This document shows positions 1 to 8,787 of a stretch of DNA of 22,128 bases, piece after piece. A program made the translations under genes and the position numbers. Source of the DNA: Trichomonas tenax (Eukaryota; Parabasalia; Trichomonadida; Trichomonadidae); the NCBI GenBank assembly GCA_023091735.1, contig JALKBU010000874.1, positions 1 to 22,128 on the forward strand, given 5' to 3'. Under the pieces are notes generated by a model. The model was not told the DNA's origin. It was given only the letters and a program-made list of their open reading frames with translations, and did not search any database. Each line of letters opens with the position of its first letter. Position 1 is the stretch's first letter.

Positions 1-574
1 CCACTTATACCACTGGATAGACAACTATCAATATGTACATGAAAGTACTTTCAAATCGAAAAAATATTGATCAGATAAAAAGTTATGAAGGTCGCGGGAC
101 TACACAGCAGAAGGAAAAATTTTCCCAATTACAATGGATAACACATATTTCAATATGCTTATAGATACCATAGAAAATAGATAAAACAAAGCTATGTTTA
201 TAGGCATCTTACAGCCAGAAGAACGAATCTTACAGCTAGAAAACATGTTTTCATTCATTAATTTCTATCCTATTCATTTGAATTTTTGTAAAATTATTTA
301 TTTGTTTTTCTATTAGCTTGACATGCCCAGTGTTTATATTTATCATTAACTCATACAGCATAGTTATTTACACGAAAAGTGATTGCCAATTTGCCATGTA
401 AAGCATTCAAAAGGCCTGTTATTTTTTAAGGCGAAAAATGAACTACGCTATATCGAAAAATTATTAAACACAAATAAGAGAATTTAGAAATTTTCTTGTG
501 CGAAATTGTTCATTGACTCAAACAAAACTTAATCAATAGAGTCGCATTTGATAAAAATATGATAAAAAAGTAAA
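1..574. other. AT-rich non-coding lead-in
   Basis: No convincing coding region on either strand. The only local structure I see is a pair of near-identical segments, ATCTTACAGC at 206-215 and again at 227-236 (period 21), each followed by an AGAA-like tail. No tRNA box B, no Sm site and no long inverted repeat were recognised. Confidence 0.5.
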
Positions 575-709
575 ATGTCACAATATGAATTGGAAACCAG
601 CAATACTCAAGGAACAGATCCAATTGATGAAGACGCAATTGTTGACAAATCAACAAAAACTCAATTTGATGTTTTTGCTTTCTCACCGAAAAAAAAGTCA
701 ATAGTATAA
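575..709 (+). CDS. possible small ORF, 44 residues, unknown
   Basis: An ATG at 575 opens a 44-codon frame ending at TAA 707-709. The peptide is hydrophilic, with an acidic centre (DPIDEDAIVD) and a basic end (SPKKKSIV); it has no signal peptide or membrane segment. Its start context, AAAAAGTAAAATG, is the same as that of the ankyrin gene 246 bases downstream (AAAAAGTAAAATG at 811-823), which is the main reason to list it. It could be a tiny gene, an upstream ORF in a long leader of the ankyrin gene, or chance. I recognise no family. Confidence 0.3.
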   Translation: MSQYELETSNTQGTDPIDEDAIVDKSTKTQFDVFAFSPKKKSIV

Positions 710-808
710 CAAAAACGTGACAGCAACCATTATTTTATAAAAAAATTCTTCGAATTACTTCATAATTCACCAAAATAGACCATACGACTCAAAAATTTAA
801 AAATAAAA

Positions 809-811
809 TCA
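809..811 (+). promoter_or_regulatory. TCA initiator-like site of the ankyrin gene
   Basis: TCAAAA lies 12 bases before the ATG at 821. Trichomonad protein genes typically start transcription at a TCA-type initiator within about 20 bases of the ATG. The match here is weak (TCA followed by A's), so this is suggestive only. Confidence 0.25.
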
Positions 812-820
812 AAAAGTAAA

Positions 821-3800
821 ATGACATCTGCGGAAATAATCGACGAAGAAGCGGCAATTTTTAGTTCCACGCATCCTAAACGTAAAATGATTGATTCTTC
901 TACATTTCCTGTTGCTCCAGAAGCTTTAATCACTGCTATTAAAAAGAAAAATAGACAAGAAGCAGAAAAACACATTTCTGAGGGTTCCGATGTCAACATG
1001 CGCGACAATGATGGTCTGTCATTGCTACATTTGGCAATAAAAACAAACGATTTCGATATTGTTGATTACGTTATTAATAAAGGAGCTTTAGTGAACGTAG
1101 TTTCCAAAGATGAAACTGCTCTCATGCTTGCGGCGTCAAAGAAAAACGAACAAATTATTCGATATCTCATGGACAATGGTGCGAATCAAGATTATTTTAC
1201 CGAAAAAGGCAAAGTTACGCTTGATTTTGGCAATGAAGCGGTCCGAAAGATCCTTTTGAATTACAAAGGAGAAGATTTGAAGTCAAAAAGAAAGATCTAT
1301 GAAGCTGCAAAAGAAAATAACACTGCTGAAGTTATTTACTTGTTATTGAAGGGTTTTTCGATAAATGAGAAGGATAAAGACGGAATGACACCATATTTGT
1401 ATGCTTGCAAGAACGGAAATCTCAAATTAATTTCGATATTAACAAACTTGGGCTGCTATGAAGAAGTAACCGATAAAGATGGCAATAACGGTCCATTTTT
1501 GGCAGCGCTCAACAAGCAGCACAAGATTTTGAAATTCCTTTATTTAAGAGGAATTGATTTCAAATTTGCAATTCGCGGAGAGACAATGCTACATTTGGCC
1601 ATTGTAAACAACGACTACGACATGGTCAGATACCTCCTTGATATCAAATGCGATCAAACAATAAGAAACAAAGATGGATTAGATTCATTGTTCTACACGA
1701 TATCTTTAGACAGAGATAAAATCATTCCACTGCTTTTCAATGATTCATCGAAGCAAGAACTGTACAATGACATGAGTCCACTGATGTTCGCTGCTGAGAA
1801 AAATCGATTAAACACAGTCCAGAAACTCATTGAACTTAAATGCGACATCAATTACAAAAACGCAGCGAATTACGACGCTTTCATGATCGCTGTTAAAAAC
1901 GGATTCGTTGAAATTGCTTCTGCTCTTTTGAATGCTGGCATTGATGTGAACGAAATTGGTCCAAGTGGAGATTCTTGTTTAATGACAGCAATCAGATTTT
2001 CGAAATTAGTTACAACGAAGTTTTGCATAGAGAAAGGCTGCAAGTTATCAACTATCAATAATATGCAAGAGAACTGTTTCATTTATTGCGTCCATTACCA
2101 GAAATACGACATATTGACGTATCTATTGGAGAAAGTTGATGACGACGAGAAGTATTACTTATGCAGAAAATCTCTTTACTCAGCAATCACGGCCAATGAT
2201 TTCAAAGCAACTGAGCAACTTCTCGCTTTCTTCAAGCCAAGAGAAAAAGATCCATTCGATTGCTTGGTTAAATATGGAAAAACAGAGCAAATGAGGGCTC
2301 TTTTAATCAAAGCCGATCAAACAGAATGCAATCTCAAAGTCAAGAAAGGAAGAACAATATTCAACAGCTGCCAGGAAAACTTCATTCAAGAAATCAAATA
2401 TTTCATTGTCAAGAGTGAAGAAAATCTCGAACTGAGAAATCCAAGCGGCTGGACTCCGTTAATCATGGCCTGCAGCTGCGGAAAAATCGATGCTGCAAAG
2501 TTCCTCGTTTCTATTGGTGCCGACAGAAACGCAAAAACAAACAGCGGAGCAACTCCTATTTCCATCGCAACACAGAACGGCCATACGCAGATTATCGATT
2601 ATCTGATGAGCGTCGGAATCAGTCCAAGCGACTACGCAACAGGAGGAAACACTTGTTTGTGCATTGCAGCAACTTGCGGAAAACTCGATGTCTGCAAGTT
2701 TTTGGTCGATGAAAAAGGTGTCGATGTCAACGAAAAGAATCAGTTTGGCAAGAAAGCGATTTTCTGCGCAACTGAAAAAGGACATCTTGATGTCGTGAAG
2801 TATTTCATTTCCAAAGGATGCGACATCAACGAAGTTGGATATGATGGAATTCCGCTTTTGTTCTTAGCATATCAAAAAGGACAAACGGAAGTTCACAAAG
2901 CGTTGATCGAAAGTGGTGCTGAAACAAACTGCTATGATAAAAATGGTCTTAATTTACTCCATTATTCAGCCACTAAAAATGATATCGAAACAGCAAAGAT
3001 TTACATCGAGAACGGCGCAAACATCAACGAAGCGCGCGAAAGTGATCATCTCACTCCATACTTAATTGCTTGCTACTCTGGATCATTGGAATTCCTTCAG
3101 TTCTTGGAAGAAAAAGGAGTCGTTGTTGACCTGGAAAGCTGCAACGGAGTCGGCCCTGTTTACGCTGCAAGTGAAAGCGGACATCTTCACGTTGTCAAAT
3201 ACTTAGTTGAAGTCAAAGGTTTGTCAACACAAAAGAAAGACATTCACGGAATGACACCACTTCTCGTTGCCTGCAAATTCGGTCATCAACAGATTGTTTC
3301 ATACCTCGTCGAAAAAGGATCAAGTTATGATGAAACAGACACTGAAAACTGCAACGCTTTGTATTACGCATGCCAGAATGGAAATCTTGAGCTTGTGAAG
3401 ATGATCATCAAGGCAAAGAAGTTTTATGTCAATACCAAATGTTGGAATGGAAACACCTGTCTTCATGTTGCTTGCATGAACGGAAACTTGGACGTTGTCA
3501 AGTTCCTCCTTAAGCAAAAAGCTGATATCCATGCAAGGACATTGAGTGATTCGATGCCAATACATCTTGCAGCCCAATACAATCATTCCAGCATTATCAA
3601 ACTTTTGCTCTCAAGTGACAAAGAAATGATTGATTCAAGAGGCCATAACTATAACACTCCATTAACAATTGCTGCATTAAACGAAAGCTTCGATGCCGTT
3701 AAGTTCCTTTTGCAAAATGGAGCAAAGATCAATGCAAGAAACTCAACAAGGCTTTCAGTTATGCACTTGGCAGCTGCTGAAGGAAGAATTTATCTCATGA

Positions 3801-5467
3801 AGGAATTGCTCAAAATCGGTTTTGATATCAATGAAAGACTCGACGATGAAACTCCTCTCGGAAGAGCAGCAATGCATTGCCAATGGGATATGGTCAAATT
3901 CCTTGCTGATTCTGGAGCGAACAAGGAGAATAACAGAACACTCAGTGCACTCCATAGATGCATCAAAGAGGACAGAATGAACCACTTCATGAAGTTACTC
4001 GATCTCGGATTCAAGATCGATGATAAAGGCGTCAACGGACAGATTCCTTTGGTTACTGCAATCTTGAATGAAAGAATGAATTTCATCGACTTCTTCATCG
4101 AGAAGAAAGTTGACATCAACGCCAAAGACGAAGAAGACAAGATTCCTCTTTATTACGCAATATTTGTTAACTCGAAGGACATCTTGATAAAGTTAATCCA
4201 AAACAAGGCAAACGTCGATTACCAAAGACTCAGAGATACTCCCGTTATGAATGCAATCGAAACGGAGAAAATCGAAATGCTCAAACTCCTGCTCGAAAAC
4301 AAAGCAGATCCAAACCTTCCATCGAAGATTGGAAAGTATCCAGCACACTTCGCTGTTGCCAAAGATGACACTGCTTATTTGGAAACTATCGCGCAATATA
4401 ACGCAGATTTCAATGTTCAAGACAGAGAGTTCCAATACACACCTTTGATTCAGTCGATTGTTCTGAAGAAGCCAGATCACACGAAATGGCTTCTTGAGAA
4501 GAAAGTCAATGTCACGATCAAAGACAAGAAAGGCAAATCTGCGTTCTATTACTCAGTCGCAGACCAGGACCTCGATACGGCCGAGAAGATCAGAGCTCTC
4601 GGTGCAGATGTTAACGAAGTCGATCGAGAAGGCTGTCCACTGGTTTGCTATTGCCTTAAGAACAAATACGAGAAATGCGTCATATATCTGATCGACAATA
4701 ACGTTGATTTGAATACAAAGACGAAGAAAGGAGATACAATCCTCATAAAATCACTCCAGAAAACTTGCCACAAAGACATTGCTGTCAAACTCATCGAGAA
4801 AGGCGCTGACTTGTCGATTCCAGGCAAAGACGGAAATTATCCTGTTCACATCGTCGTCAGAAAGAATTATCTCAATATTATGCAGATGTTCATTGATAAG
4901 AAAATTGACCTCAATGTTGCCAACAAACAAGGAAAGAACCCACTCACTCTCACGAACTGGGAAACAGCTGAAGATAAGCAGATGGCTCAACTACTGAAGA
5001 AGAACGGAGCTAAAGATCTCTGCTTCGAGAAGATGTGTGATGACAAGAAACTTCAGTTCGAGCACCAGGAAACAATCATTGAACGCACTAAAGAACATTT
5101 GGCGAATACTGAAGTCGAAATTGAAGAGGAAGGAAAGCGCGTAAAGGATTCCAAAGACACTTTGATGGATCAAATCAACAAACTTGAAGATGACTTAAAG
5201 GATAATCGGAACAAAAAGACTGCAGATCCGCCATTATCACCAGAAGAGTCTGCTAAAGTTGACGCAGCTATTAAGCAAGTTGAAGCTGAACTTAAGAAGA
5301 AAGGAACAGAAATGCAGACAATTTTTGCAAGAGAGGAAGATAACAGGAGAAAGGGAGATGTCTATAAAGCAGACATGAACAAACTTGAAGATGATATTGC
5401 ACAGCTTAAGAAAGACCGCGAAACTCTTGAAGGACGCATCAATGTATATAACTCACTCGATAATTAA
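821..5467 (+). CDS. giant ankyrin-repeat protein with C-terminal coiled coil
   Basis: This is a 1548-residue protein built almost entirely of ankyrin repeats, from about residue 33 to about 1400. At the 33-residue unit this is room for roughly 40 repeats. Good consensus units occur throughout, for example GWTPLIMACSCGKIDAAKFL near residue 543 and GMTPLLVACKFGHQQIVSYL near 809. Ankyrin stacks are protein-binding scaffolds; the partner cannot be told from the sequence. The last ~148 residues differ: they are rich in K/E/D with heptad-like leucines (INKLEDDL, MNKLEDDIAQL), split by a proline-rich hinge (DPPLSPEES near 1470), and suggest a coiled-coil oligomerisation segment. There is no signal peptide or membrane helix, so it is probably cytosolic. 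The start at 821 is the first ATG after an in-frame TAG at 776. The stop TAA is followed by A, giving UAAA, which in trichomonads can act as a poly(A) signal overlapping the stop. Confidence 0.95.
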   Translation: MTSAEIIDEEAAIFSSTHPKRKMIDSSTFPVAPEALITAIKKKNRQEAEKHISEGSDVNMRDNDGLSLLHLAIKTNDFDIVDYVINKGALVNVVSKDETALMLAASKKNEQIIRYLMDNGANQDYFTEKGKVTLDFGNEAVRKILLNYKGEDLKSKRKIYEAAKENNTAEVIYLLLKGFSINEKDKDGMTPYLYACKNGNLKLISILTNLGCYEEVTDKDGNNGPFLAALNKQHKILKFLYLRGIDFKFAIRGETMLHLAIVNNDYDMVRYLLDIKCDQTIRNKDGLDSLFYTISLDRDKIIPLLFNDSSKQELYNDMSPLMFAAEKNRLNTVQKLIELKCDINYKNAANYDAFMIAVKNGFVEIASALLNAGIDVNEIGPSGDSCLMTAIRFSKLVTTKFCIEKGCKLSTINNMQENCFIYCVHYQKYDILTYLLEKVDDDEKYYLCRKSLYSAITANDFKATEQLLAFFKPREKDPFDCLVKYGKTEQMRALLIKADQTECNLKVKKGRTIFNSCQENFIQEIKYFIVKSEENLELRNPSGWTPLIMACSCGKIDAAKFLVSIGADRNAKTNSGATPISIATQNGHTQIIDYLMSVGISPSDYATGGNTCLCIAATCGKLDVCKFLVDEKGVDVNEKNQFGKKAIFCATEKGHLDVVKYFISKGCDINEVGYDGIPLLFLAYQKGQTEVHKALIESGAETNCYDKNGLNLLHYSATKNDIETAKIYIENGANINEARESDHLTPYLIACYSGSLEFLQFLEEKGVVVDLESCNGVGPVYAASESGHLHVVKYLVEVKGLSTQKKDIHGMTPLLVACKFGHQQIVSYLVEKGSSYDETDTENCNALYYACQNGNLELVKMIIKAKKFYVNTKCWNGNTCLHVACMNGNLDVVKFLLKQKADIHARTLSDSMPIHLAAQYNHSSIIKLLLSSDKEMIDSRGHNYNTPLTIAALNESFDAVKFLLQNGAKINARNSTRLSVMHLAAAEGRIYLMKELLKIGFDINERLDDETPLGRAAMHCQWDMVKFLADSGANKENNRTLSALHRCIKEDRMNHFMKLLDLGFKIDDKGVNGQIPLVTAILNERMNFIDFFIEKKVDINAKDEEDKIPLYYAIFVNSKDILIKLIQNKANVDYQRLRDTPVMNAIETEKIEMLKLLLENKADPNLPSKIGKYPAHFAVAKDDTAYLETIAQYNADFNVQDREFQYTPLIQSIVLKKPDHTKWLLEKKVNVTIKDKKGKSAFYYSVADQDLDTAEKIRALGADVNEVDREGCPLVCYCLKNKYEKCVIYLIDNNVDLNTKTKKGDTILIKSLQKTCHKDIAVKLIEKGADLSIPGKDGNYPVHIVVRKNYLNIMQMFIDKKIDLNVANKQGKNPLTLTNWETAEDKQMAQLLKKNGAKDLCFEKMCDDKKLQFEHQETIIERTKEHLANTEVEIEEEGKRVKDSKDTLMDQINKLEDDLKDNRNKKTADPPLSPEESAKVDAAIKQVEAELKKKGTEMQTIFAREEDNRRKGDVYKADMNKLEDDIAQLKKDRETLEGRINVYNSLDN

Positions 5468-6483
5468 ATGTTTAATAACAATTCAAAATCTATGAAAGTT
5501 AATCAATAATTCGTTGGGATTTTTAGAAATCACATTCCCTCAATGTCATACTTCAAGGTAAAACAAAGAAAGATCCCCAAGAGCACAGCCACAAAACAGA
5601 AATGACCTTGATATAATCAAAATGATTGCAAATTTGATAATGTTTTTTATGACATGTTGATGGAAAATTTTTTAAATAACTTTTTAAAATTTTTCATGAC
5701 CGGAATTCGTCCTGATTAGAAGACCATTGCTTCAAACATCGACAAATTCATCGATAATGATAATTTCCACAAATCATGGAGCTCATCAGATTTAACTAAA
5801 ATCCTTGATTTCGAAACAGTTTTACACTTTTTTTTTCATCAATTGCCCATATCACCGCAACAATTCCATGATGTTCGAACCTCTTAAACACATCACTGTG
5901 AAACAAATTGAGAATATTCAAGATCTTCAACAAATTTTTAAGGCTTTTTCAAAAGTTTTCAACATTCCTATATTCCGAGTGGGATAGAGGTATTTATAAT
6001 GCAGATCTTCTACAAATATGTGCATTCTCATTCGATTTTCAACACATACATAAAAAAAGACCGACAATTTTACCTTATTGTTGAATAATGAAAAGCAATG
6101 AAGAAATACAATATTCACTTTCGAAATCTTAAATTTTATTTCAATATTCAAAATCATATTTACTTGCAATTTTCGTGAAAAACTATTTACTGTCAAGCTC
6201 CAATCTTATTTACAGATTGAATCAACAATTTTTTTAAAACAATTTTCAATTATTTTCTAAAACTATAAATTATCCTTTCATATGCTTTTCTTTTCTCCTT
6301 ACGACTTTAAGAATCGATAAGCAATCGAAATGAAGCATAGACTTACGCAGATAATGTGATAAAACAGATCTGCTAGATTAAATTCATATATTCTTTTTGT
6401 TTTCATCAATAAATACCGGCATTTTGACTATATTCATATCTATTGCTATGATATGCATTGTTATTTGAAGTTTTATTTTGAAT
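5468..6483. other. intergenic region with one weak protein relic
   Basis: AT-rich spacer after the ankyrin gene. Apart from a stop-to-stop stretch at 5720-5887, listed separately, I see no supported gene. Frames near 5560-5720 are short and broken by stops. No RNA gene or long repeat was recognised. Confidence 0.5.
5720..5887 (+). pseudogene. possible degenerate BTB/BACK-like fragment
   Basis: A 55-codon frame without a start ATG, opened by a TAG at 5717 and closed by TAA at 5885, encodes a peptide beginning KTIASNIDKFIDNDNF and continuing SDLTKILDF. This resembles the helical BACK-like stretch that follows BTB-type N-termini in many trichomonad ankyrin and LRR proteins (pattern: ...ASNIxxFIxNxxF...hxxIL). 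A second open stretch in another frame (5868-5987, starting MMFEPLKHI) would continue it after a shift. The family link is from memory of the pattern only; it could equally be chance. Confidence 0.22.
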
Positions 6484-6715
6484 TTCAAATTATGAAGCTA
6501 ATCATACTGATGTTTTGGACAAGATCAGCAGAGCTATATGACACCCTATTAGTGTTGAATTAGATGAGCTCATTAGACCTTTTCTTCAAGATTGCAGGGT
6601 CCCCCCTCGTTTTGATCAATGGTGGATTCATTGGTGGTATAACTGTCAGTTTTTGGTGGAACGTGGCTGCAATTTTGCGTATTCTGTTCTATGCTTAATT
6701 TTTTTATTTGAATAA
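6484..6715 (+). pseudogene. unrecognised protein relic with internal stop
   Basis: One frame reads protein-like text across 6484-6715, interrupted by a single TGA at 6539-6541 and ending at TAA 6713-6715. The part after the stop contains VELDELIRPFLQDCRVPP and then FDQWWIHWWYNCQFLVERG, with four tryptophans in six residues. There is no ATG in this frame and no recognisable domain. The density of tryptophan and charged residues is unlike translated AT-rich spacer. A transposase or other repeated-gene remnant is possible. The GGTGG repeats in the DNA (6611-6660) could also produce the W pairs by chance. Confidence 0.22.
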
Positions 6716-6750
6716 CGTGTTTCGATAAAGATAACACATTTTAATTTTTT

Positions 6751-7581
6751 ATGTTTTCTTTTCTTTGGTTTGAGCTCCATTGCGGTGGAATTCCTATGGA
6801 CGCCTGGGAGAAGTACTTCAGCAGTGATCCAAATGAAACAATTTCGAAGAAAACAAATCCCGAAGTTGCTGAAGCTGTAAGCAAAGCCAAATCAATTTAC
6901 ATTTACAATTGTTCTTTTACCAATGTCAATGTGATGAAGATTACAGCTGGATTCAATGTAATGCATTCTCTTTGCAGATTCATAAATTTTGATAACTCCC
7001 CGAATGCTGTGTAAAATTTCTGATTTGTCAATTGTTCAGAACCGTTTCTTTGCATCAAATTGCCAGGAATTTTCGTACTGCAATGTCGGAGGATCTCTTA
7101 TAATCAATACATTGGAAAGCTCTATTTCACAATCTTCCAAATACTTTTTATACAATCAACTTGGATTGATCAATTTCTATTTAAATAATATCAGTTACAA
7201 TCATTATGATTGCGCATTAACAGTGAGGTCACCACCCGGGACATCATTAGTTAAGTTCTCATTGTTCGAAAATAATAATATTTCTAGTTATCTTTTGAAT
7301 CATCTGTTTGGTGAACATCTTGACTATGGTTGTAATGTTGTTAGCAATATTTATGAAGAAGGATTAATACGAAGTTATGAAGGAGCCCACAATGTGACTA
7401 AGTGCTATTTTATAAATATTTCCAATGCGGAACATATGATAGAAGGGTCACATGTTTTAAGCGAGTGTTATACAGATAATGACGATTTGTCAAATGCTTT
7501 TTCAAAAACAGATTACACAAATAATTTGAATTTTTACGACAGATGGGAGTATGTATTTACTTCATATAGAGTTGAAACTTG
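6751..7581 (+). pseudogene. frameshifted trichomonad beta-helix surface/secreted-type protein
   Basis: The first frame (6751-7014) starts with a short hydrophobic leader (MFSFLWFELHCGGI, then MDAWEKYFSSDPNETI) and YIYNCSFTNVNV, then stops at TAA 7012-7014. The second frame, closed upstream by TAA 6983-6985 and otherwise open to 7690, carries on with repeated short beta-strand/turn units of the type hxNxxFxxN (SIVQNRFF, VVSNIYEEG, NVTKCYFINIS, VLSECYTDND). This is the style of the large trichomonad family of predicted secreted parallel beta-helix proteins that open with HCGGI-like leaders. The reading-frame change therefore lies between 6986 and 7014, beside a C4 run at 6998-7001. The copy is short, and its end abuts the opposite-strand BRO1 stop at 7582, so I end it there although the frame runs on into that gene's antisense. 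Family assignment is by pattern only; a sequencing indel would make it intact. Confidence 0.5.
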
Positions 7582-8772
7582 TCAATGCAGTTGCTTCTTT
7601 GTGCTCTTTAACTTGGCAAGATCTGAAATCTGTTTCTTAAATTCGGCCATCGTGCAATATTTTTGGTCACTATTATTCACCTGCGGATAGAGGCCGCTGT
7701 CAGTCTGAATTTGTGGGTAAAAGTTTGGAGTCGAATTTTTGTGAACTTGTGGGTAAAAGTTTGGAGTAGAATTTGTGTGCATCTTCTTAAAAGCTTCAAG
7801 GTCCTTCGCTGTAAATCCTGGAGGAAGCTCTTCCCAGCAGTTGATGTATGGAAGAACTTTGACATCATTTGGCAAGCTTGGGATTTCAATCTGCTTGCGA
7901 GTGGCAATAGTGCCCATTTTCTCACAGTCTGTAACGTAAAAATCGAGTTTCGGCTTTACAGCTTTGAGCAAGTTTGTCCAGGCCATGTCGAATTCATCTA
8001 AACTCTTCTTAGAGTGTTTCTTTACAACAGGGATCATCTTGATGGCTCTGTTAGTGAGCTGAAGGCAATCTCCTAAGTTGTTATCAAGGCTATTAAACTC
8101 GGCAAGGTAAATCAATGCTAAAACTTGGTAATACTGAGTATAGAAAGCAGGAAGCATGTAAATTGCCTTCATAACTTCAGAAGCCTTCATAGCGCATTTA
8201 CTGACCAAGTCTAGTTTAGCACCTTTGCTTAATACGGCACCAACCTGAGCTGCAGCATAGCAGGCTTTGACATATAAAATTGCATTATCGATGGATCCTG
8301 AAAAAACTACTTTTTCGTACTCTTCCTTGTGGTACTCGCGCGACTTAACAAGAAGGTCATTGGAAAGTTTGATTATTTGGATGTATTGTTCGACATTTCT
8401 TGCATCCGCCGTGAAACTGTGGAGACCTTGAAGTAGTGTCAAGCCAGTGTTGAAATGCATGCAGCAGAGTTCATAGTCCAATGACTTAAATCCGACATTG
8501 TTGTAAGAATATTCTATATTGGCTAAATCTTTGTCAGACAACAAGTTCGTCAAAAGATTGGTATACTGAACGATGTACTGCGCGTTCATCAAGTTGTTGT
8601 CCTTAACAAGTCTCATCATTTCTCTAAGCTCGTCCAATTTGTTGCAAGCCTTCATGTAAAGCTCAGAAGCATTTCTGGAGGCCTTTCTCAATAGGATAGA
8701 GCCAGCATTGACTTGCGTTGTTGTCAGAAGTTTCTCAGGACAAAGTGGAAATTTTGGAAGCGGGAAATGCAT
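7582..8772 (-). CDS. BRO1-domain (ALIX/Bro1-like) protein
   Basis: A 396-residue protein. Residues ~1-325 fit a BRO1 domain, the banana-shaped helical module of ALIX, Bro1/Bck1 and related proteins that binds ESCRT-III subunits at endosomes. Evidence includes the FPLCPEKLL opening, the long helical middle (ASELYMKACNKLDELREMM; YVKACYAAAQVGAVLSKGAK) and YYQVLALIYLAEFNSL. It is a short BRO1 protein: it lacks the V domain and long proline-rich tail of ALIX. Instead the tail (334-365) holds a 12-residue tandem repeat with three YPQ(V/I) motifs, followed by a basic end. The frame is open further upstream to 9000, but I choose the ATG at 8772 because the BRO1-like sequence begins there, the 76 residues before it look like translated spacer, and a TCATTA initiator lies just upstream. 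It converges on the beta-helix pseudogene. Confidence 0.8.
   Translation of the reverse strand: MHFPLPKFPLCPEKLLTTTQVNAGSILLRKASRNASELYMKACNKLDELREMMRLVKDNNLMNAQYIVQYTNLLTNLLSDKDLANIEYSYNNVGFKSLDYELCCMHFNTGLTLLQGLHSFTADARNVEQYIQIIKLSNDLLVKSREYHKEEYEKVVFSGSIDNAILYVKACYAAAQVGAVLSKGAKLDLVSKCAMKASEVMKAIYMLPAFYTQYYQVLALIYLAEFNSLDNNLGDCLQLTNRAIKMIPVVKKHSKKSLDEFDMAWTNLLKAVKPKLDFYVTDCEKMGTIATRKQIEIPSLPNDVKVLPYINCWEELPPGFTAKDLEAFKKMHTNSTPNFYPQVHKNSTPNFYPQIQTDSGLYPQVNNSDQKYCTMAEFKKQISDLAKLKSTKKQLH
7678..7773 (-). repeat. in-gene 36-bp tandem repeat coding YPQV/YPQI motifs
   Basis: Two near-identical 36-base units encode NSTPNFYPQVHK (residues 334-345) and NSTPNFYPQIQT (346-357). A degenerate third unit gives DSGLYPQV (358-365). 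The DNA copies differ at few positions, which points to recent duplication. Confidence 0.85.
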
Positions 8773-8781
8773 CTTTGAAAA

Positions 8782-8787
8782 TAATGA
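8782..8787 (-). promoter_or_regulatory. initiator (Inr) of the BRO1 gene
   Basis: On the minus strand TCATTA lies 9 bases before the ATG at 8772, inside TCACTTCATTA. This fits the published Trichomonas initiator (TCAYTA/TCAYTW close to the ATG). It also supports the 8772 start over the upstream ATG at 9000. Confidence 0.55.

Noticed and set aside
3790..4140. Antisense open frames inside the ankyrin gene, up to 116 codons
   Set aside because: They lie opposite strong ankyrin coding sequence and have no domain of their own; open frames are expected from the codon bias.
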